DNA of 64,000 nucleotides from positions 1,054,001-1,118,000 of the forward strand of contig NZ_SZUA01000002.1 of assembly GCF_005239095.1 (NCBI RefSeq), given 5' to 3'. Each line of letters starts with the position of its first letter. Positions within the stretch are counted from its first letter, which is position 1. Under the pieces are notes generated by a model. It did no database searches, was not told the DNA's origin, and saw only the letters and a list, made by a program, of their open reading frames with translations. This DNA comes from Luteimonas gilva (GTDB taxonomy: Bacteria; Pseudomonadota; Gammaproteobacteria; Xanthomonadales; Xanthomonadaceae). A program made the position numbers and the translations under genes. Positions 1 through 9,236 of this stretch are shown here, piece after piece.

Positions 1-550
1 CGTCGAAACCGACCTGCCGGGATGCCTGCTGATCGAACCGCAGGTGTTCGGCGACGACCGCGGCTGGTTCTACGAATCCTTCAACGCCGACAAGCTGGCG
101 CAACATGGTCTCGCACCTAAATTCGTGCAAGGCAACGTGTCCAGTTCGGCGCGCGGCGTATTGCGCGGCTTGCACTACCAATGGCCCAAACCGCAGGGCA
201 AGTACGTGTCGGTGATCGACGGCGAAGTCTGGGACGTGGCGGTCGACATTCGCCGCGGTTCGCCCACCTTCGGCCGCTGGACGGCCGCAATCCTGTCCGG
301 CGAGAACAAACGGCATTTCTGGATACCGGAAGGGTTCGCCCACGGCTTCGCCGTGCTCAGCGAGCGCGCCACGTTCGCTTACTTGTGCACCCAAACCTAC
401 GACCGCCAAGCGGACGCCGCCATCCGTTGGAACGACGCGCGCCTGGCGGTGGATTGGCCGCTGGGCGATCCTGTGCTGTCGGACAAGGACGCGCGCGCGC
501 CCCTCCTCGACGATATCGCCGAAGACCGCTTGCCGGTTTACCGCCCGTGA
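1..550 (+). CDS. rfbC: dTDP-4-dehydrorhamnose 3,5-epimerase (5' end outside window)
   Basis: RmlC/RfbC epimerises dTDP-4-keto-6-deoxyglucose at C3 and C5 in cytoplasmic dTDP-L-rhamnose synthesis for surface polysaccharide. The reading frame is open from base 2, and the residues before the first possible GTG at 44 (ETDLPGCLLIEPQVFGD) are typical of the RmlC N-terminus. The true start is therefore upstream of the window. Family hallmarks follow: DDRGWFYESF, then RGLHYQ, then a cupin core ending in EGFAHGF. The gene overlaps rfbD by GTGA, so the two are translationally coupled. This order is usual at the end of rfbBACD/rmlBACD operons. Confidence 0.93.
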   Translation, partial: VETDLPGCLLIEPQVFGDDRGWFYESFNADKLAQHGLAPKFVQGNVSSSARGVLRGLHYQWPKPQGKYVSVIDGEVWDVAVDIRRGSPTFGRWTAAILSGENKRHFWIPEGFAHGFAVLSERATFAYLCTQTYDRQADAAIRWNDARLAVDWPLGDPVLSDKDARAPLLDDIAEDRLPVYRP

Positions 551-1449
551 AGATCCTGCTGCTCGGCGGCAACGGCCAGGTCGGCACCGAGTTGCGGCGC
601 AGCCTGGCGCCGCTCGGCGAATTGGCCGTCGCCACGCGTACCGGCGAGCTTGGCGATAAGGCTTGCGAACGAGCGGATTTCGATGCGCCGGAAAGCCTCG
701 GCGCTCTGGTCGCGCGAATCGCGCCGGACATCGTCGTCAACGCGGCCGCCTACACCGCGGTGGATCGCGCCGAAGACGACGCGCAGGCCGCCTTCCGCGC
801 CAATGCGGAAGCGCCGCGCGCCATCGCTGCGGCGTGCGCGGCGCGCGGCGTATCGTTGGTGCATTACTCCACCGACTACGTGTTCGACGGCGGCGCATCC
901 GAACCCTATCGCGAAGATGCCCCGACGGCGCCGCTCGGCGTCTACGGCGCCAGCAAGCTCGAAGGAGAGCGCGCCGTCGCCGAAAGCGGCGCGCGCCATT
1001 TCATTTTCCGGACCGCCTGGGTCTACGCCGCGCACGGCAAGAATTTCCTGCTGACGATGCTGCGCTTGGCGAAGGAGCGCGACGAGTTGCGCGTGGTGGC
1101 CGACCAGGTCGGTTCGCCGACCTCGGCATGGTTGATCGCCTACGCTACGGCCGCGGCGTTGCATTCGCAGCGCGCCTCCGGCGTGTGGCATCTGACCGCC
1201 TCGGGGCAAACCAGTTGGCACGGCTTCGCCGAAGCCATCGTGCGCGAAGCGCACGCGCGCGGGCTGCTCGCGCGCATGCCGAAGGTAACGCCGATCGCCA
1301 CCGCGGACTATCCCACCCGTGCCGCGCGTCCCGCTTATTCCGTGCTGGGCAATTCGGCCTTCCAGCGCGACTTCGGCATCGAATTGCCGAACTGGCACGA
1401 AGGCTTGGTGCAGGTGCTCGACGAGATGGCCGGCCCCGCATTTCCGTAG
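547..1449 (+). CDS. rfbD: dTDP-4-dehydrorhamnose reductase
   Basis: RmlD/RfbD reduces dTDP-4-keto-L-rhamnose to dTDP-L-rhamnose with NAD(P)H, the last step of the pathway. The 300-residue length is normal. The Rossmann motif GGNGQVG is at residues 7-13, STDYVFDG begins at residue 108, and the catalytic YGASK (Tyr133, Lys137) follows. A GTG start is chosen at 547 because it overlaps the rfbC stop (GTGA) and places the Rossmann motif at the N-terminus. The stop codon TAG (1447-1449) is part of the GTAG head of the repeat at 1446-1516, so the original C-terminus may have been altered. Confidence 0.95.
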   Translation: MKILLLGGNGQVGTELRRSLAPLGELAVATRTGELGDKACERADFDAPESLGALVARIAPDIVVNAAAYTAVDRAEDDAQAAFRANAEAPRAIAAACAARGVSLVHYSTDYVFDGGASEPYREDAPTAPLGVYGASKLEGERAVAESGARHFIFRTAWVYAAHGKNFLLTMLRLAKERDELRVVADQVGSPTSAWLIAYATAAALHSQRASGVWHLTASGQTSWHGFAEAIVREAHARGLLARMPKVTPIATADYPTRAARPAYSVLGNSAFQRDFGIELPNWHEGLVQVLDEMAGPAFP

Positions 1450-1516
1450 AGCCGAGCCTGCTCGACTGCTCTTGCTCTTCGTCGGGTGGAAAGCAGTCGA
1501 GCAGGCTCGACTCTAC
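1446..1516. repeat. GTAG-headed REP pair (REPIN) between convergent genes
   Basis: Two 25-nt arms (1446-1470 and 1492-1516) are inverted copies with a single mismatch, separated by 21 nt. Each begins GTAGAG and contains a small internal palindrome. The element sits exactly between rfbD and the convergent POT gene and supplies the TAG stop codon of both. It could also act as a bidirectional terminator or mRNA-stabilising hairpin. It is a divergent member of the family at 18148, 31805 and 35915. Confidence 0.9.
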
Positions 1517-3255
1517 AAAAGCGGCGGCGATTTGACGCCGTGCATCATCCGCCGCAGCAGCGGCGCGATGATGAAGGCGACGACCGCGCAGCCCAGGCCG
1601 ATCCACATCAGCAGCCGGAACAGGTCGGCGTACTTCGCCGCGGCTTCGGCGAAATTCAGCGTCGCGCCTTCCGGGATTTCGATCGAAGCCAGCTTGCCGA
1701 ATTGAGCGGCCAGCGTCTCCGAATACGCGGTCGCCAGCCAGAAGCCGCCCATCATCAGCCCGACCACGCGCGCCACCGACAGTTGGGTCACCGCGGACAG
1801 GCCGATCGGCGACAGGCACATCTCGCCCACTTCCAACAGGAAATAGGCCGCCACCAGCCACCAAACGCTGGCCAGCGCGCCGCCGCCGGCGGTTTTCGCG
1901 GCGATCAGCAACGGCAGGAACGACAGGCCGGCGAAGAGCAAACCGATCGCGCTCTTGAACGGCTTGCTCGGATTGCGCCCGCGTTTTTCCAGCCACGGCC
2001 ATAGCCAGGCGAACAGCGGCGACAACAGGACGACGAAGAAAGAGCCCAGAAAAGTAAGCGAGCCGGCGGTCTGCGGTACCAGCACCACGTCGCGGAAACA
2101 AGCCACGATCATCGCCAGCACGAACAGCCAGACCGTCGCGCGCGAAAGCGCCGCATTGCCCGCATCGCTCGCGCGCAGCGCGACGACGATCAGCACCGGG
2201 CTGGCGGCCATCATGAACAGCGACCAGGGCAGGGTGCCGCTGGCGTCGCTGACCATGGACGGGAACATGTCTTTGGTCATCAGCCGATCGGTGAACGTCA
2301 CCCACGAGCCGTAGCTCTGCTCGTACAGGGTGAAGAACGCGAGTACGGCCAGGATCGTCACCAGGAGGGCGATCATCTGCTGGCGTTGCACCTTGTTGCA
2401 GTGGCGCACCAGGAACCAGACGAACCAGGAGACGAACGCCACGGCGACGATGTGCATCGCCCCGCGTACCGTCCAATTGTGCTGGATCAGCTGCCAGACC
2501 ACCGCCACGCCGACGAACGACAACGCGTAGATCCAGATCTCGCGCGACAGCGGGCCCACGCGTTCGCGCAACTTGGCAGGATCGCGCGGCTCGGCATGGC
2601 CGTGCAGGTATTTCTGGCCCCACAGGAACATGGCCAGACCCGCGAGCATGCCCACGCCCGCCGCGCCGAAGCCGTATTTCCAGCCGTAAGTCTCGCCCAG
2701 GAACGCGCAGACCAGGCCGGCGAACAGACCGCCGACGTTGATGCCGGCATAGAACAAGGTGAAGCCGGAATCGCGGCGCGGGTCGTCTTCCGCATACAAC
2801 TTGCCGACGATGGTGGAGATGTTCGGCTTCAGGAAGCCGACGCCCATGATGATCAGCGCCAGCGACAGGTAGAACACCTGCAGCGCGCCTTCGTCGCGCA
2901 CCACCGCACCGTTCGCCAGGCGCGCCTGTTCGCCTTCGACGGCCATGCCCAGATGGCCCAGGCACAGCAATGCGCCGCCGAGCAGCACCGATTTGCGCAT
3001 GCCCAGCCAACGGTCGGCGACCAGGCCGCCGATCACCGGCACCGCGTAGACCAGGCCGCCGTAGGCGCCGATCAAGTCGTAGCCGGCGGCGTCGCCGAAG
3101 CGGTGGTGCTTCAGCAAATAAAGCAGCAGCAGCGCCTTCATCCCGTAGAAGGAGAAGCGCTCCCACATTTCGGTGAAGAAACAGACGTAGACGCCCTTCG
3201 GATGGCCAAGGAAGTCTTCGCGCGGCGGGATGTCGGTGTAGGCGGAAACGGACAT
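1513..3255 (-). CDS. POT/PTR2 family proton-coupled peptide transporter
   Basis: An inner-membrane major-facilitator protein of the proton-dependent oligopeptide transporter family, expected to import di- and tripeptides with protons. The 580 residues contain about 14 hydrophobic segments. The family signature ExxERFxFYG is present at residues 29-37 (Glu29, Glu32, Arg33), ahead of the first long helix pair. The ATG at 3255 gives a normal N-terminus. It is divergent from the OPT gene across about 110 bp that must contain both promoters. Its TAG stop (1513-1515) lies in the right arm of the REP pair, so the last residues (LL) are partly repeat-encoded. The exact substrate cannot be told from the sequence. 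Confidence 0.92.
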   Translation of the reverse strand: MSVSAYTDIPPREDFLGHPKGVYVCFFTEMWERFSFYGMKALLLLYLLKHHRFGDAAGYDLIGAYGGLVYAVPVIGGLVADRWLGMRKSVLLGGALLCLGHLGMAVEGEQARLANGAVVRDEGALQVFYLSLALIIMGVGFLKPNISTIVGKLYAEDDPRRDSGFTLFYAGINVGGLFAGLVCAFLGETYGWKYGFGAAGVGMLAGLAMFLWGQKYLHGHAEPRDPAKLRERVGPLSREIWIYALSFVGVAVVWQLIQHNWTVRGAMHIVAVAFVSWFVWFLVRHCNKVQRQQMIALLVTILAVLAFFTLYEQSYGSWVTFTDRLMTKDMFPSMVSDASGTLPWSLFMMAASPVLIVVALRASDAGNAALSRATVWLFVLAMIVACFRDVVLVPQTAGSLTFLGSFFVVLLSPLFAWLWPWLEKRGRNPSKPFKSAIGLLFAGLSFLPLLIAAKTAGGGALASVWWLVAAYFLLEVGEMCLSPIGLSAVTQLSVARVVGLMMGGFWLATAYSETLAAQFGKLASIEIPEGATLNFAEAAAKYADLFRLLMWIGLGCAVVAFIIAPLLRRMMHGVKSPPLL

Positions 3256-3366
3256 GGCCCGGCCGGTTCAGGATCGACGCGAAGTATAGCGGCCGGGGCG
3301 CTCGGGCTGGACTTGCGGGGGCCTTAGCCTTTAGCGTGTCGGGCTTCCGTGGAACCGGGGAACCCG

Positions 3367-5331
3367 ATGAACCAGCCTGCGACCAAGACCCCGCAGCTCA
3401 CTTTCCGCGCCGTGATCCTGGCGATCGTACTGGCGGTCGTGCTATCCGCCGCCAACGCTTATCTGGGCTTGTTCGCCGGCCTGACCATCGCCACGGCGAT
3501 CCCGGCCGCGGTGGTGTCGATGGGCGTGCTGCGCCTGCTGGGCGGCGGCACGATCCTGGAAAACAACATCGTCCAGACCGGCGCGTCCGCCGGCTCGTCG
3601 ATCGCCGCTGGCGTTATTTTCACCATCCCCGCGTTGGTCATCCTCGGTTACTGGCAGGACTTCCGCTATTCCTGGGTGCTGGCCATCGCCGGTCTCGGCG
3701 GCTTGCTCGGCGTGCTGTTCTCGGTTCCGCTGCGGCGCAGCATGATCGTCGAAGAACCGCTCGCGTTCCCGGAAGGCAAGGCGGCCGCCGAAGTGCTGAA
3801 GGCGGGCGAGAATCCCGGTCCCGGCCTCAAGATCCTCGGCCTGGCCAGCGCGGTCGGCGCCATCGTCAAGCTCGCTGCGGAGAGCGGCCTGCGCATGATC
3901 CCCGACCAAGCCACCGCTGCCGGCTTCTTCGGCAAGTTCCTCGGCTACATGGGCACCGGCCTGTCGCCGGCGCTGCTGGGCGTGGGCTATATCGTCGGCC
4001 TGAACGTCGGCATCGTGGTCGTGTCGGGTTCGATCCTTTCCTACAACATCGCCATCCCGATTTACTACGCCTTCTTCCAGCACACCGATCCGGCTTTGGC
4101 CGCGCAACTCGTCGGCCAGAGCGCCGCCGATGCCGCGCAGATCATCCGCGCCGAAAAAGTGCGCTACTTGGGCGTGGGCATGATGCTGGTCGGCGGCTTG
4201 TGGACGCTCTTCTCGCTGCGCAAGTCGCTGCTGTCCGGCGTCAAGAGCGGCTTCGCCGCCGCGCGCAAGGGCAGCGGCGAAATCGTCGCCGAGACCGAAC
4301 GCGACTTGCCGATGAAGTGGATGCTGGTGGCGCTGGTGCTGTTCACCTTGCCGCTGCTCGGCCTATATCAAGCCATCGTGCAAAATTGGGGCGTGAGCGT
4401 GCCGATGACGATCATCATGATCGTCGCCGGATTCCTGTTCGTATCGGTATCGGCTTATCTCGCCGGTCTGGTCGGTTCGTCGAACAATCCGGTGTCGGGC
4501 ATCACCATCGCGACCATCCTGTTCGCGTCCGTCGTGCTGATGTTGCTGCTCGGCAGCGATTCGAAGATCGGCGCGGTAGCCGCGATCATGATCGGCGCGG
4601 TGGTCTGCTGCGCGGCGGCGGTCGGCGGCGACAATCTGCAGGATCTGAAGGCCGGCTACCTGGTCGGCGCGACGCCGTGGAAGCAGCAGCTGATGCTCGG
4701 CATCGGCGCGTTCTCCTGCGCCTTGATCATGGCGCCGGTGCTGAACCTGCTGGCGGCCGCGTACGGCATCGGCCCGTCCACGCCCGAGCATCCGCAGTCG
4801 CTGAACGCGCCGCAGGCCACGTTGATGGCCTCGGTCGCCAAGGGCATGTTCGGCGGCCATCTGCCGTGGGACATGATCGCCATCGGCGGCTTGATCGGCG
4901 TCGCGGTGATCGCGCTCGACGGATGGCTGAAGTCGCGCAACTCGAATTTCCGCGTGCCGGTGCTGGCGGCGGCGATCGGCGTCTACCTGCCGCTGGAGCT
5001 GATGGTGCCGATCTTCCTCGGCGGCCTGCTGGCGCACTTCGTCGAACGCAAGCACGGCGTGCATCCGCACGACGAAGAAGCGCGCGACCGCATCCATCGC
5101 CCCGGCATGCTGTTCTCCGCTGGCTTGATCACCGGCGAGGCCTTGATGGGCATCGCGATCGCGATCCCGATCGTGGTGTCCTCGCGCGGCGATGTGCTCG
5201 CATTGCCCGAGGCTTGGCACTTCGGTCAGTGGATCGGCCTGGCGGTGCTCGCCTTCGTCGGTTGGATGCTCTACCGCAGCGCGACCAAGGTCGACACGAC
5301 CGCTGCGCCGATCGAATCGGGTCCGAAATAA
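3367..5331 (+). CDS. OPT family oligopeptide transporter
   Basis: An inner-membrane permease of the OPT superfamily. Bacterial members are annotated as oligopeptide or metal-peptide transporters, and the real substrate is usually untested. It is about 654 residues, with repeated long hydrophobic segments from residue 15 onward and family-typical stretches such as NAYLGLFAGLT near the start, FPEGKAAAEVL, and GGDNLQDLKAGYLVGATPW. The ATG at 3367 is preferred over the GTG at 3349 because GGGGAA lies about 5 nt before it and it begins just before the first helix. It is divergent from the POT gene and is followed by a secreted peptidase, which suggests a peptide-use neighbourhood. Confidence 0.88.
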   Translation: MNQPATKTPQLTFRAVILAIVLAVVLSAANAYLGLFAGLTIATAIPAAVVSMGVLRLLGGGTILENNIVQTGASAGSSIAAGVIFTIPALVILGYWQDFRYSWVLAIAGLGGLLGVLFSVPLRRSMIVEEPLAFPEGKAAAEVLKAGENPGPGLKILGLASAVGAIVKLAAESGLRMIPDQATAAGFFGKFLGYMGTGLSPALLGVGYIVGLNVGIVVVSGSILSYNIAIPIYYAFFQHTDPALAAQLVGQSAADAAQIIRAEKVRYLGVGMMLVGGLWTLFSLRKSLLSGVKSGFAAARKGSGEIVAETERDLPMKWMLVALVLFTLPLLGLYQAIVQNWGVSVPMTIIMIVAGFLFVSVSAYLAGLVGSSNNPVSGITIATILFASVVLMLLLGSDSKIGAVAAIMIGAVVCCAAAVGGDNLQDLKAGYLVGATPWKQQLMLGIGAFSCALIMAPVLNLLAAAYGIGPSTPEHPQSLNAPQATLMASVAKGMFGGHLPWDMIAIGGLIGVAVIALDGWLKSRNSNFRVPVLAAAIGVYLPLELMVPIFLGGLLAHFVERKHGVHPHDEEARDRIHRPGMLFSAGLITGEALMGIAIAIPIVVSSRGDVLALPEAWHFGQWIGLAVLAFVGWMLYRSATKVDTTAAPIESGPK

Positions 5332-5344
5332 AACGTTTTTGATC

Positions 5345-5412
5345 TTGTGGGAGGGGCTTCAGCCCCGACAGGTTTCGCTGCGAAGCTGTCGGGGCTGAAG
5401 CCCCTCCCACAA
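5345..5412. repeat. REP pair, GGGGCTTCAGCCCC type
   Basis: Perfect 27-nt inverted arms at 5345-5371 and 5386-5412 with a 14-nt loop. Each arm holds the palindrome GGGGCTTCAGCCCC. It lies between the OPT and S9 peptidase genes, 14 bp after the OPT stop, and could terminate or attenuate transcription between them. Confidence 0.88.
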
Positions 5413-5453
5413 AAGCATTCATCCATCGGTTCAGCACGTCGTTTGGAGTCGCC

Positions 5454-7523
5454 ATGAAATTTCGCCACGCCCTTCTTCCGCTCGCCTTGTTGTCGGCCTT
5501 GCCGTCGCTCGCTTTCGCCCAGCGCGGCTTCGAAGTGCGTGACATGGTCAAACTGGACCGCTACTCGTCGCCGACGCTCTCGCCCGACGGCCGCAAGCTG
5601 GTGTTCGCCAAGCGCGTCTGGGATGAGAAAACGAGCAAAGCCAGCACGGCGTTGTGGATCGAGGATCTGTTCGCGCGCGACGCGGCCCCGCCGGTGCGTT
5701 TCACGCCCGAAGGCTGGAACGTCAATTCGCCGTCGTTTTCGCCGGACGGCAAGACGGTCTATTTCCTCAGCGGCAAGTCCGGCAGCTCGCAGCTGTACGC
5801 GATGCCGACCGCCGGCGGCGCGCCGAAGCAGGTCACCGCGTTCGCGCTCGACGTCGACGGCTACAAACTGTCGCCCGACGGCAAGAAGGTCGCGATCGCC
5901 GTCGGCACGTTCGCCGACTGCAAGGCCGATTTCGCCTGCACCAAGAAGAAGCTCGACGACGCCGGCGCGAAGAAGAACAGCGGCGTGGTGTTCGACCGCA
6001 TGTTCATCCGACACTGGGATGCGTGGAACGACGGCCGCTTGAACCGCGTGTTCGTCGCCGATTTGCCCGGCGGCAAAGAAAAAGCCGCGGCGAGCGCGCA
6101 TCTGGTCGGCGCCGACGTGCTCGGCGACGTGCCGTCCAAGCCCTTCGGCGACATGGGCGAAATGGCCTGGTCGCCCGACGGCAAATCGCTGGCGCTCAGC
6201 GCGCGCAAGGCCGACCGCATGGAGCCGTGGTCGACCAATTTCGATCTCTATCTGGTCTCGGCCGATGGCAGCGGAACTGCGAAGAATCTGACCGCTTCGA
6301 ATCCTGCCTGGGATACCGGTCCGGTCTTCGGCGAAGACGGCAAGACGCTGTACTACCGCGCGATGAAGCGCCCCGGCTTCGAAGCCGACCGCTTCGCGCT
6401 GATGGCGATGGACCTGTCCACCGGCGCCGCGCGCGAAATCGCGCCGAAGTGGGACCGCTCCGCCGACGGCATCACCTTGTCGGCCGACGGCAAGACGATC
6501 TACACCACGGCGCAAGACCTGGGCGAGCATCCTTTGTTCGCGGTCGACATCGCCACCGGCGAGCCGAAGAAGATCGTCGGCGACGGTTCCATCTCGTCGT
6601 TCGAAATCGCCGGTCCGACCTTGGCCTTCGCCCGCAACAACCTGAAGAGCGGCGATCAATTGTTCGCCGCTTCGCCGGACGGCGCGTCGCAGCGCGCGAT
6701 CACGCCCAACGCGGGAGAAATGGCGAAAGGCGCGACGTTCGGCGATTTCGAGCAGTTCAGCTTCAAGGGCTGGAACGGCGACACCGTCTACGGGTACGTG
6801 GTCAAGCCTTGGAACTATCAGGCCGGCAAGAAGTATCCGGTGGCGTTCCTGATCCACGGTGGCCCGCAGGGCAGTTTCGGCAACGGCTGGAGCTATCGCT
6901 GGAATCCACAGACGTACGCGGGCCAGGGCTATGCGGTGGTGATGATCGATTTCCACGGCTCCACCGGCTACGGCCAGGCTTTCACCGATGCGATCAGCCA
7001 GCATTGGGGCGACCGTCCGTTGGAAGACCTGCAGAAAGGCTGGGCCGCAGCGCAGAAGAAATACGATTTCCTCGACGGTTCCAAGGCTTGCGCGCTCGGC
7101 GCCAGCTACGGCGGCTTCATGGTCAATTGGATCGCCGGCAACTGGAACCAGCCGTGGAAGTGCCTGGTCAGCCACGACGGCGTGTTCGACAACCGCGCCA
7201 TGGGCTACGCCACCGAAGAGCTATGGTTCAGCGAGTGGGAGAACGGCGGCACCGTATTCGACAATCCGAAGGGCTACGAGAAGTTCAATCCGGTCAACCA
7301 CGTCGACAAGTTCCGCGTGCCGATGCTGGTGATCCACGGCCAGCAGGATTTCCGCATTCCGGTGGAGCAGGGCATCGCGCTGTTCCATGCGCTGCAGCGC
7401 AAGGGCGTGGAGTCGAAATTTCTGTACTTCCCGGACGAGAACCATTGGGTGCTCAAGCCGAACAACAGCGTGCAATGGCACGACACCGTCAACGGCTGGT
7501 TGAAGCAGCACATCGGCCAGTGA
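5454..7523 (+). CDS. secreted S9 family prolyl-oligopeptidase-type serine peptidase
   Basis: A predicted periplasmic peptidase that releases small peptides from oligopeptides. The order is a signal peptide (about residues 1-22, cleaved after AFA), a beta-propeller with repeated SPDGK-type blades (about 40-400), and an alpha/beta hydrolase domain. The catalytic triad is visible: Ser551 in GASYGG (549-554), Asp632 in HGQQDF, and His664 in ENHW. The 689-residue length fits the dipeptidyl-peptidase/acylaminoacyl-peptidase branch, and DPP5 is the nearest guess. The ATG at 5454 gives a proper signal peptide. Neighbouring POT and OPT transporters could take up its products. Confidence 0.93.
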   Translation: MKFRHALLPLALLSALPSLAFAQRGFEVRDMVKLDRYSSPTLSPDGRKLVFAKRVWDEKTSKASTALWIEDLFARDAAPPVRFTPEGWNVNSPSFSPDGKTVYFLSGKSGSSQLYAMPTAGGAPKQVTAFALDVDGYKLSPDGKKVAIAVGTFADCKADFACTKKKLDDAGAKKNSGVVFDRMFIRHWDAWNDGRLNRVFVADLPGGKEKAAASAHLVGADVLGDVPSKPFGDMGEMAWSPDGKSLALSARKADRMEPWSTNFDLYLVSADGSGTAKNLTASNPAWDTGPVFGEDGKTLYYRAMKRPGFEADRFALMAMDLSTGAAREIAPKWDRSADGITLSADGKTIYTTAQDLGEHPLFAVDIATGEPKKIVGDGSISSFEIAGPTLAFARNNLKSGDQLFAASPDGASQRAITPNAGEMAKGATFGDFEQFSFKGWNGDTVYGYVVKPWNYQAGKKYPVAFLIHGGPQGSFGNGWSYRWNPQTYAGQGYAVVMIDFHGSTGYGQAFTDAISQHWGDRPLEDLQKGWAAAQKKYDFLDGSKACALGASYGGFMVNWIAGNWNQPWKCLVSHDGVFDNRAMGYATEELWFSEWENGGTVFDNPKGYEKFNPVNHVDKFRVPMLVIHGQQDFRIPVEQGIALFHALQRKGVESKFLYFPDENHWVLKPNNSVQWHDTVNGWLKQHIGQ

Positions 7524-7531
7524 TGCCATGA

Positions 7532-7617
7532 CGTAGCCCGGGTAAGGCCGTAGGCCGCACCCGAGGATCGAGTCGCGATACGCCCCGGGTGCGGCCTGCG
7601 GCCTTACCCGGGCTACG
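7532..7617. repeat. Long REP pair, CGTAGCCCGGGTAAGG type
   Basis: Two 32-nt inverted arms, nearly perfect, at 7532-7563 and 7586-7617 flank a 22-nt loop. The left arm starts 8 bp after the S9 peptidase stop. This family (GTAGCCCGGGTAAGGC core) differs from the other repeats in the window but shares the GTAG head. Confidence 0.88.
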
Positions 7618-7661
7618 GATGCCGCATTCGAACTCGGTCTAACCCCGCGGCTTCTCCGCGA

Positions 7662-8930
7662 ATGTTTGGAACCACGATGACCGAACCCGCCAGCACCGCC
7701 CTGATCACCAACGACATCGTCGTCCTCGGCCTCATCGCCGCGACGCTGGGCCTGGTGTTCTGGACCGAATCGCGCGAAACCGGTTTCTGGAAGCGTTTCT
7801 ACACCTACGTTCCGGCCCTGCTGCTTTGCTACTTCATTCCCGGCATCTACAACAGCGCGGGCTTGATCGACGGCAACGCCAGCAAACTCTACAACCCGGT
7901 CGCCAGCCGCGTGCTGCTGCCGGCGGCGCTGGTGTTGCTCACGCTTACCATCGATCTGAAAGGCGTGCTGCGGCTCGGTCCGAAATTGCTGGCGATGTAC
8001 GCCGCCGCGTCGATCAGCGTGATGCTGGGCGCGTTCGCCGCGTTCTGGATCATGGGTCTGGTCCATCCGGAAACCGTGGCCGGCGATACCTGGGGCGGCA
8101 TGGCGGCGCTGGCCGGCAGTTGGATCGGCGGCGGCGCCAACATGGTCGCGATGAAGGAAGTGTTCAACGTCGACGAGACCACCTTCGGCCAGTTCGTCGT
8201 GGTCGACGTCGGCGTCGGTTACGTGTGGATGGCGGTGCTGATCTTCCTGGCCAACCGCGCGCAGGCGATCGACGCGCGCACCGGTGCGGATACGCGCGCG
8301 ATCGAGGAGCTGAAAGAGCGGCTGGTCAGCTATCAGAAGCAGCATCAGCGCATCGCCAGCCTGTCCGACTTGATGATCATCGTCGGCATCGCGCTGGGCG
8401 CGGTCGGGCTTTCGCATGCGGTCGCCTCGCCGATCGCCGCCTGGTTCCTGGCCAATGTGTCCTGGGCCAAGACGGTCAGTCTGCACGAGCCTTTCGTGTG
8501 GGTCGTGGTGTTGTCCACGTTCATCGGCTTGGGTCTGAGCTTCACCCGCCTGCGCGAGTACGATGGCGCGGGCGCCTCCAAGGTCGGCACGCTGTTCCTG
8601 TATTTCCTCATCGCCTGCATCGGCATGCAGATGGACATCAAGGCCCTAGCCGACAAGCCTTGGCTGTTCGCGCTGGGTCTGATCTGGATAATGGTGCACA
8701 TCGCGCTGTTGTATCTGGTCGGCCGGCTACTGCGGGTGCCGTTCTTCTATTTCGCGCTGGGTTCGCAGAGCAACATCGGCGGGCCGGCCTCGGCGCCGGT
8801 GGTGGCATCGGTGTTCCATCCTTCGCTGGCGCCGGTGGGCGCGCTGCTCGGCGCATTGGGTTACGCGACCGGCACGGTGCTGGCGTACATCGTGGGCATC
8901 ACTTTGCGCGCCATGGCGGGCGCCGGATAA
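7662..8930 (+). CDS. DUF819 family integral membrane protein
   Basis: A polytopic inner-membrane protein of the DUF819 (YjcL-like) family, which resembles secondary transporters but has no assigned substrate. The 422 residues hold about 10-11 hydrophobic helices, with a charged cytoplasmic loop around residues 205-230 (RTGADTRAIEELKERL). Family-typical glycine-rich motifs include GSWIGGGANMVAMKE near residue 152 and SQSNIGGPASAPVVA near 370. Two starts are possible: ATG 7662, or ATG 7677 five codons later, which has GGA about 6 nt upstream. It stands alone between two repeats and is convergent with the ybdD-cstA pair. Confidence 0.85.
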   Translation: MFGTTMTEPASTALITNDIVVLGLIAATLGLVFWTESRETGFWKRFYTYVPALLLCYFIPGIYNSAGLIDGNASKLYNPVASRVLLPAALVLLTLTIDLKGVLRLGPKLLAMYAAASISVMLGAFAAFWIMGLVHPETVAGDTWGGMAALAGSWIGGGANMVAMKEVFNVDETTFGQFVVVDVGVGYVWMAVLIFLANRAQAIDARTGADTRAIEELKERLVSYQKQHQRIASLSDLMIIVGIALGAVGLSHAVASPIAAWFLANVSWAKTVSLHEPFVWVVVLSTFIGLGLSFTRLREYDGAGASKVGTLFLYFLIACIGMQMDIKALADKPWLFALGLIWIMVHIALLYLVGRLLRVPFFYFALGSQSNIGGPASAPVVASVFHPSLAPVGALLGALGYATGTVLAYIVGITLRAMAGAG

Positions 8931-8997
8931 CGAGGACGTCATGCGCCATTGGTCGGAGCGGGCTTGCCCCGGCTTTTCGTAGGAGAGCAAAAAAGCG

Positions 8998-9222
8998 TCA
9001 GCAGCAGCGGAAACCGCTGCGGCCACCATATCTCGCTTCCTGGCGTTCGCGGAAGAAGGTCGGGTAATCCATGATTTCCCGATCCGGATGCTTCTCCAGC
9101 ATGTGCCGGACGTAGTTGTCGTAATCCGGCACGCCGCAGCACAGACGTGCGGTCTGCACCAAACGCCGCCACACCCGGCGGTGGACGGCGTAATGGTCGA
9201 GCGGGACCAGCGCGGTGCCCAT
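8998..9222 (-). CDS. ybdD: YbdD/YjiX (DUF466) small protein
   Basis: A 74-residue cytoplasmic protein of the YbdD/YjiX family, which is found next to CstA/BtsT carbon-starvation transporters and is needed for their function in enterobacteria. It carries the family landmarks [12 protein letters not shown] (30-41), [15 protein letters not shown] (53-67) and a C-terminal CC pair. Some family members are selenoproteins at this end; here ordinary Cys codons precede a TGA stop. The ATG at 9222 lies 15 bp after the cstA stop, so the pair is one transcription unit. Confidence 0.92.
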   Translation of the reverse strand: MGTALVPLDHYAVHRRVWRRLVQTARLCCGVPDYDNYVRHMLEKHPDREIMDYPTFFRERQEARYGGRSGFRCC

Positions 9223-9236
9223 TATCGCGTCCTCAT

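Noticed and set aside
8998-9000. Selenocysteine read-through at the ybdD TGA
   Set aside because: The Cys pair precedes the TGA as in ordinary cysteine-type YbdD, and the downstream codons do not extend the family pattern.
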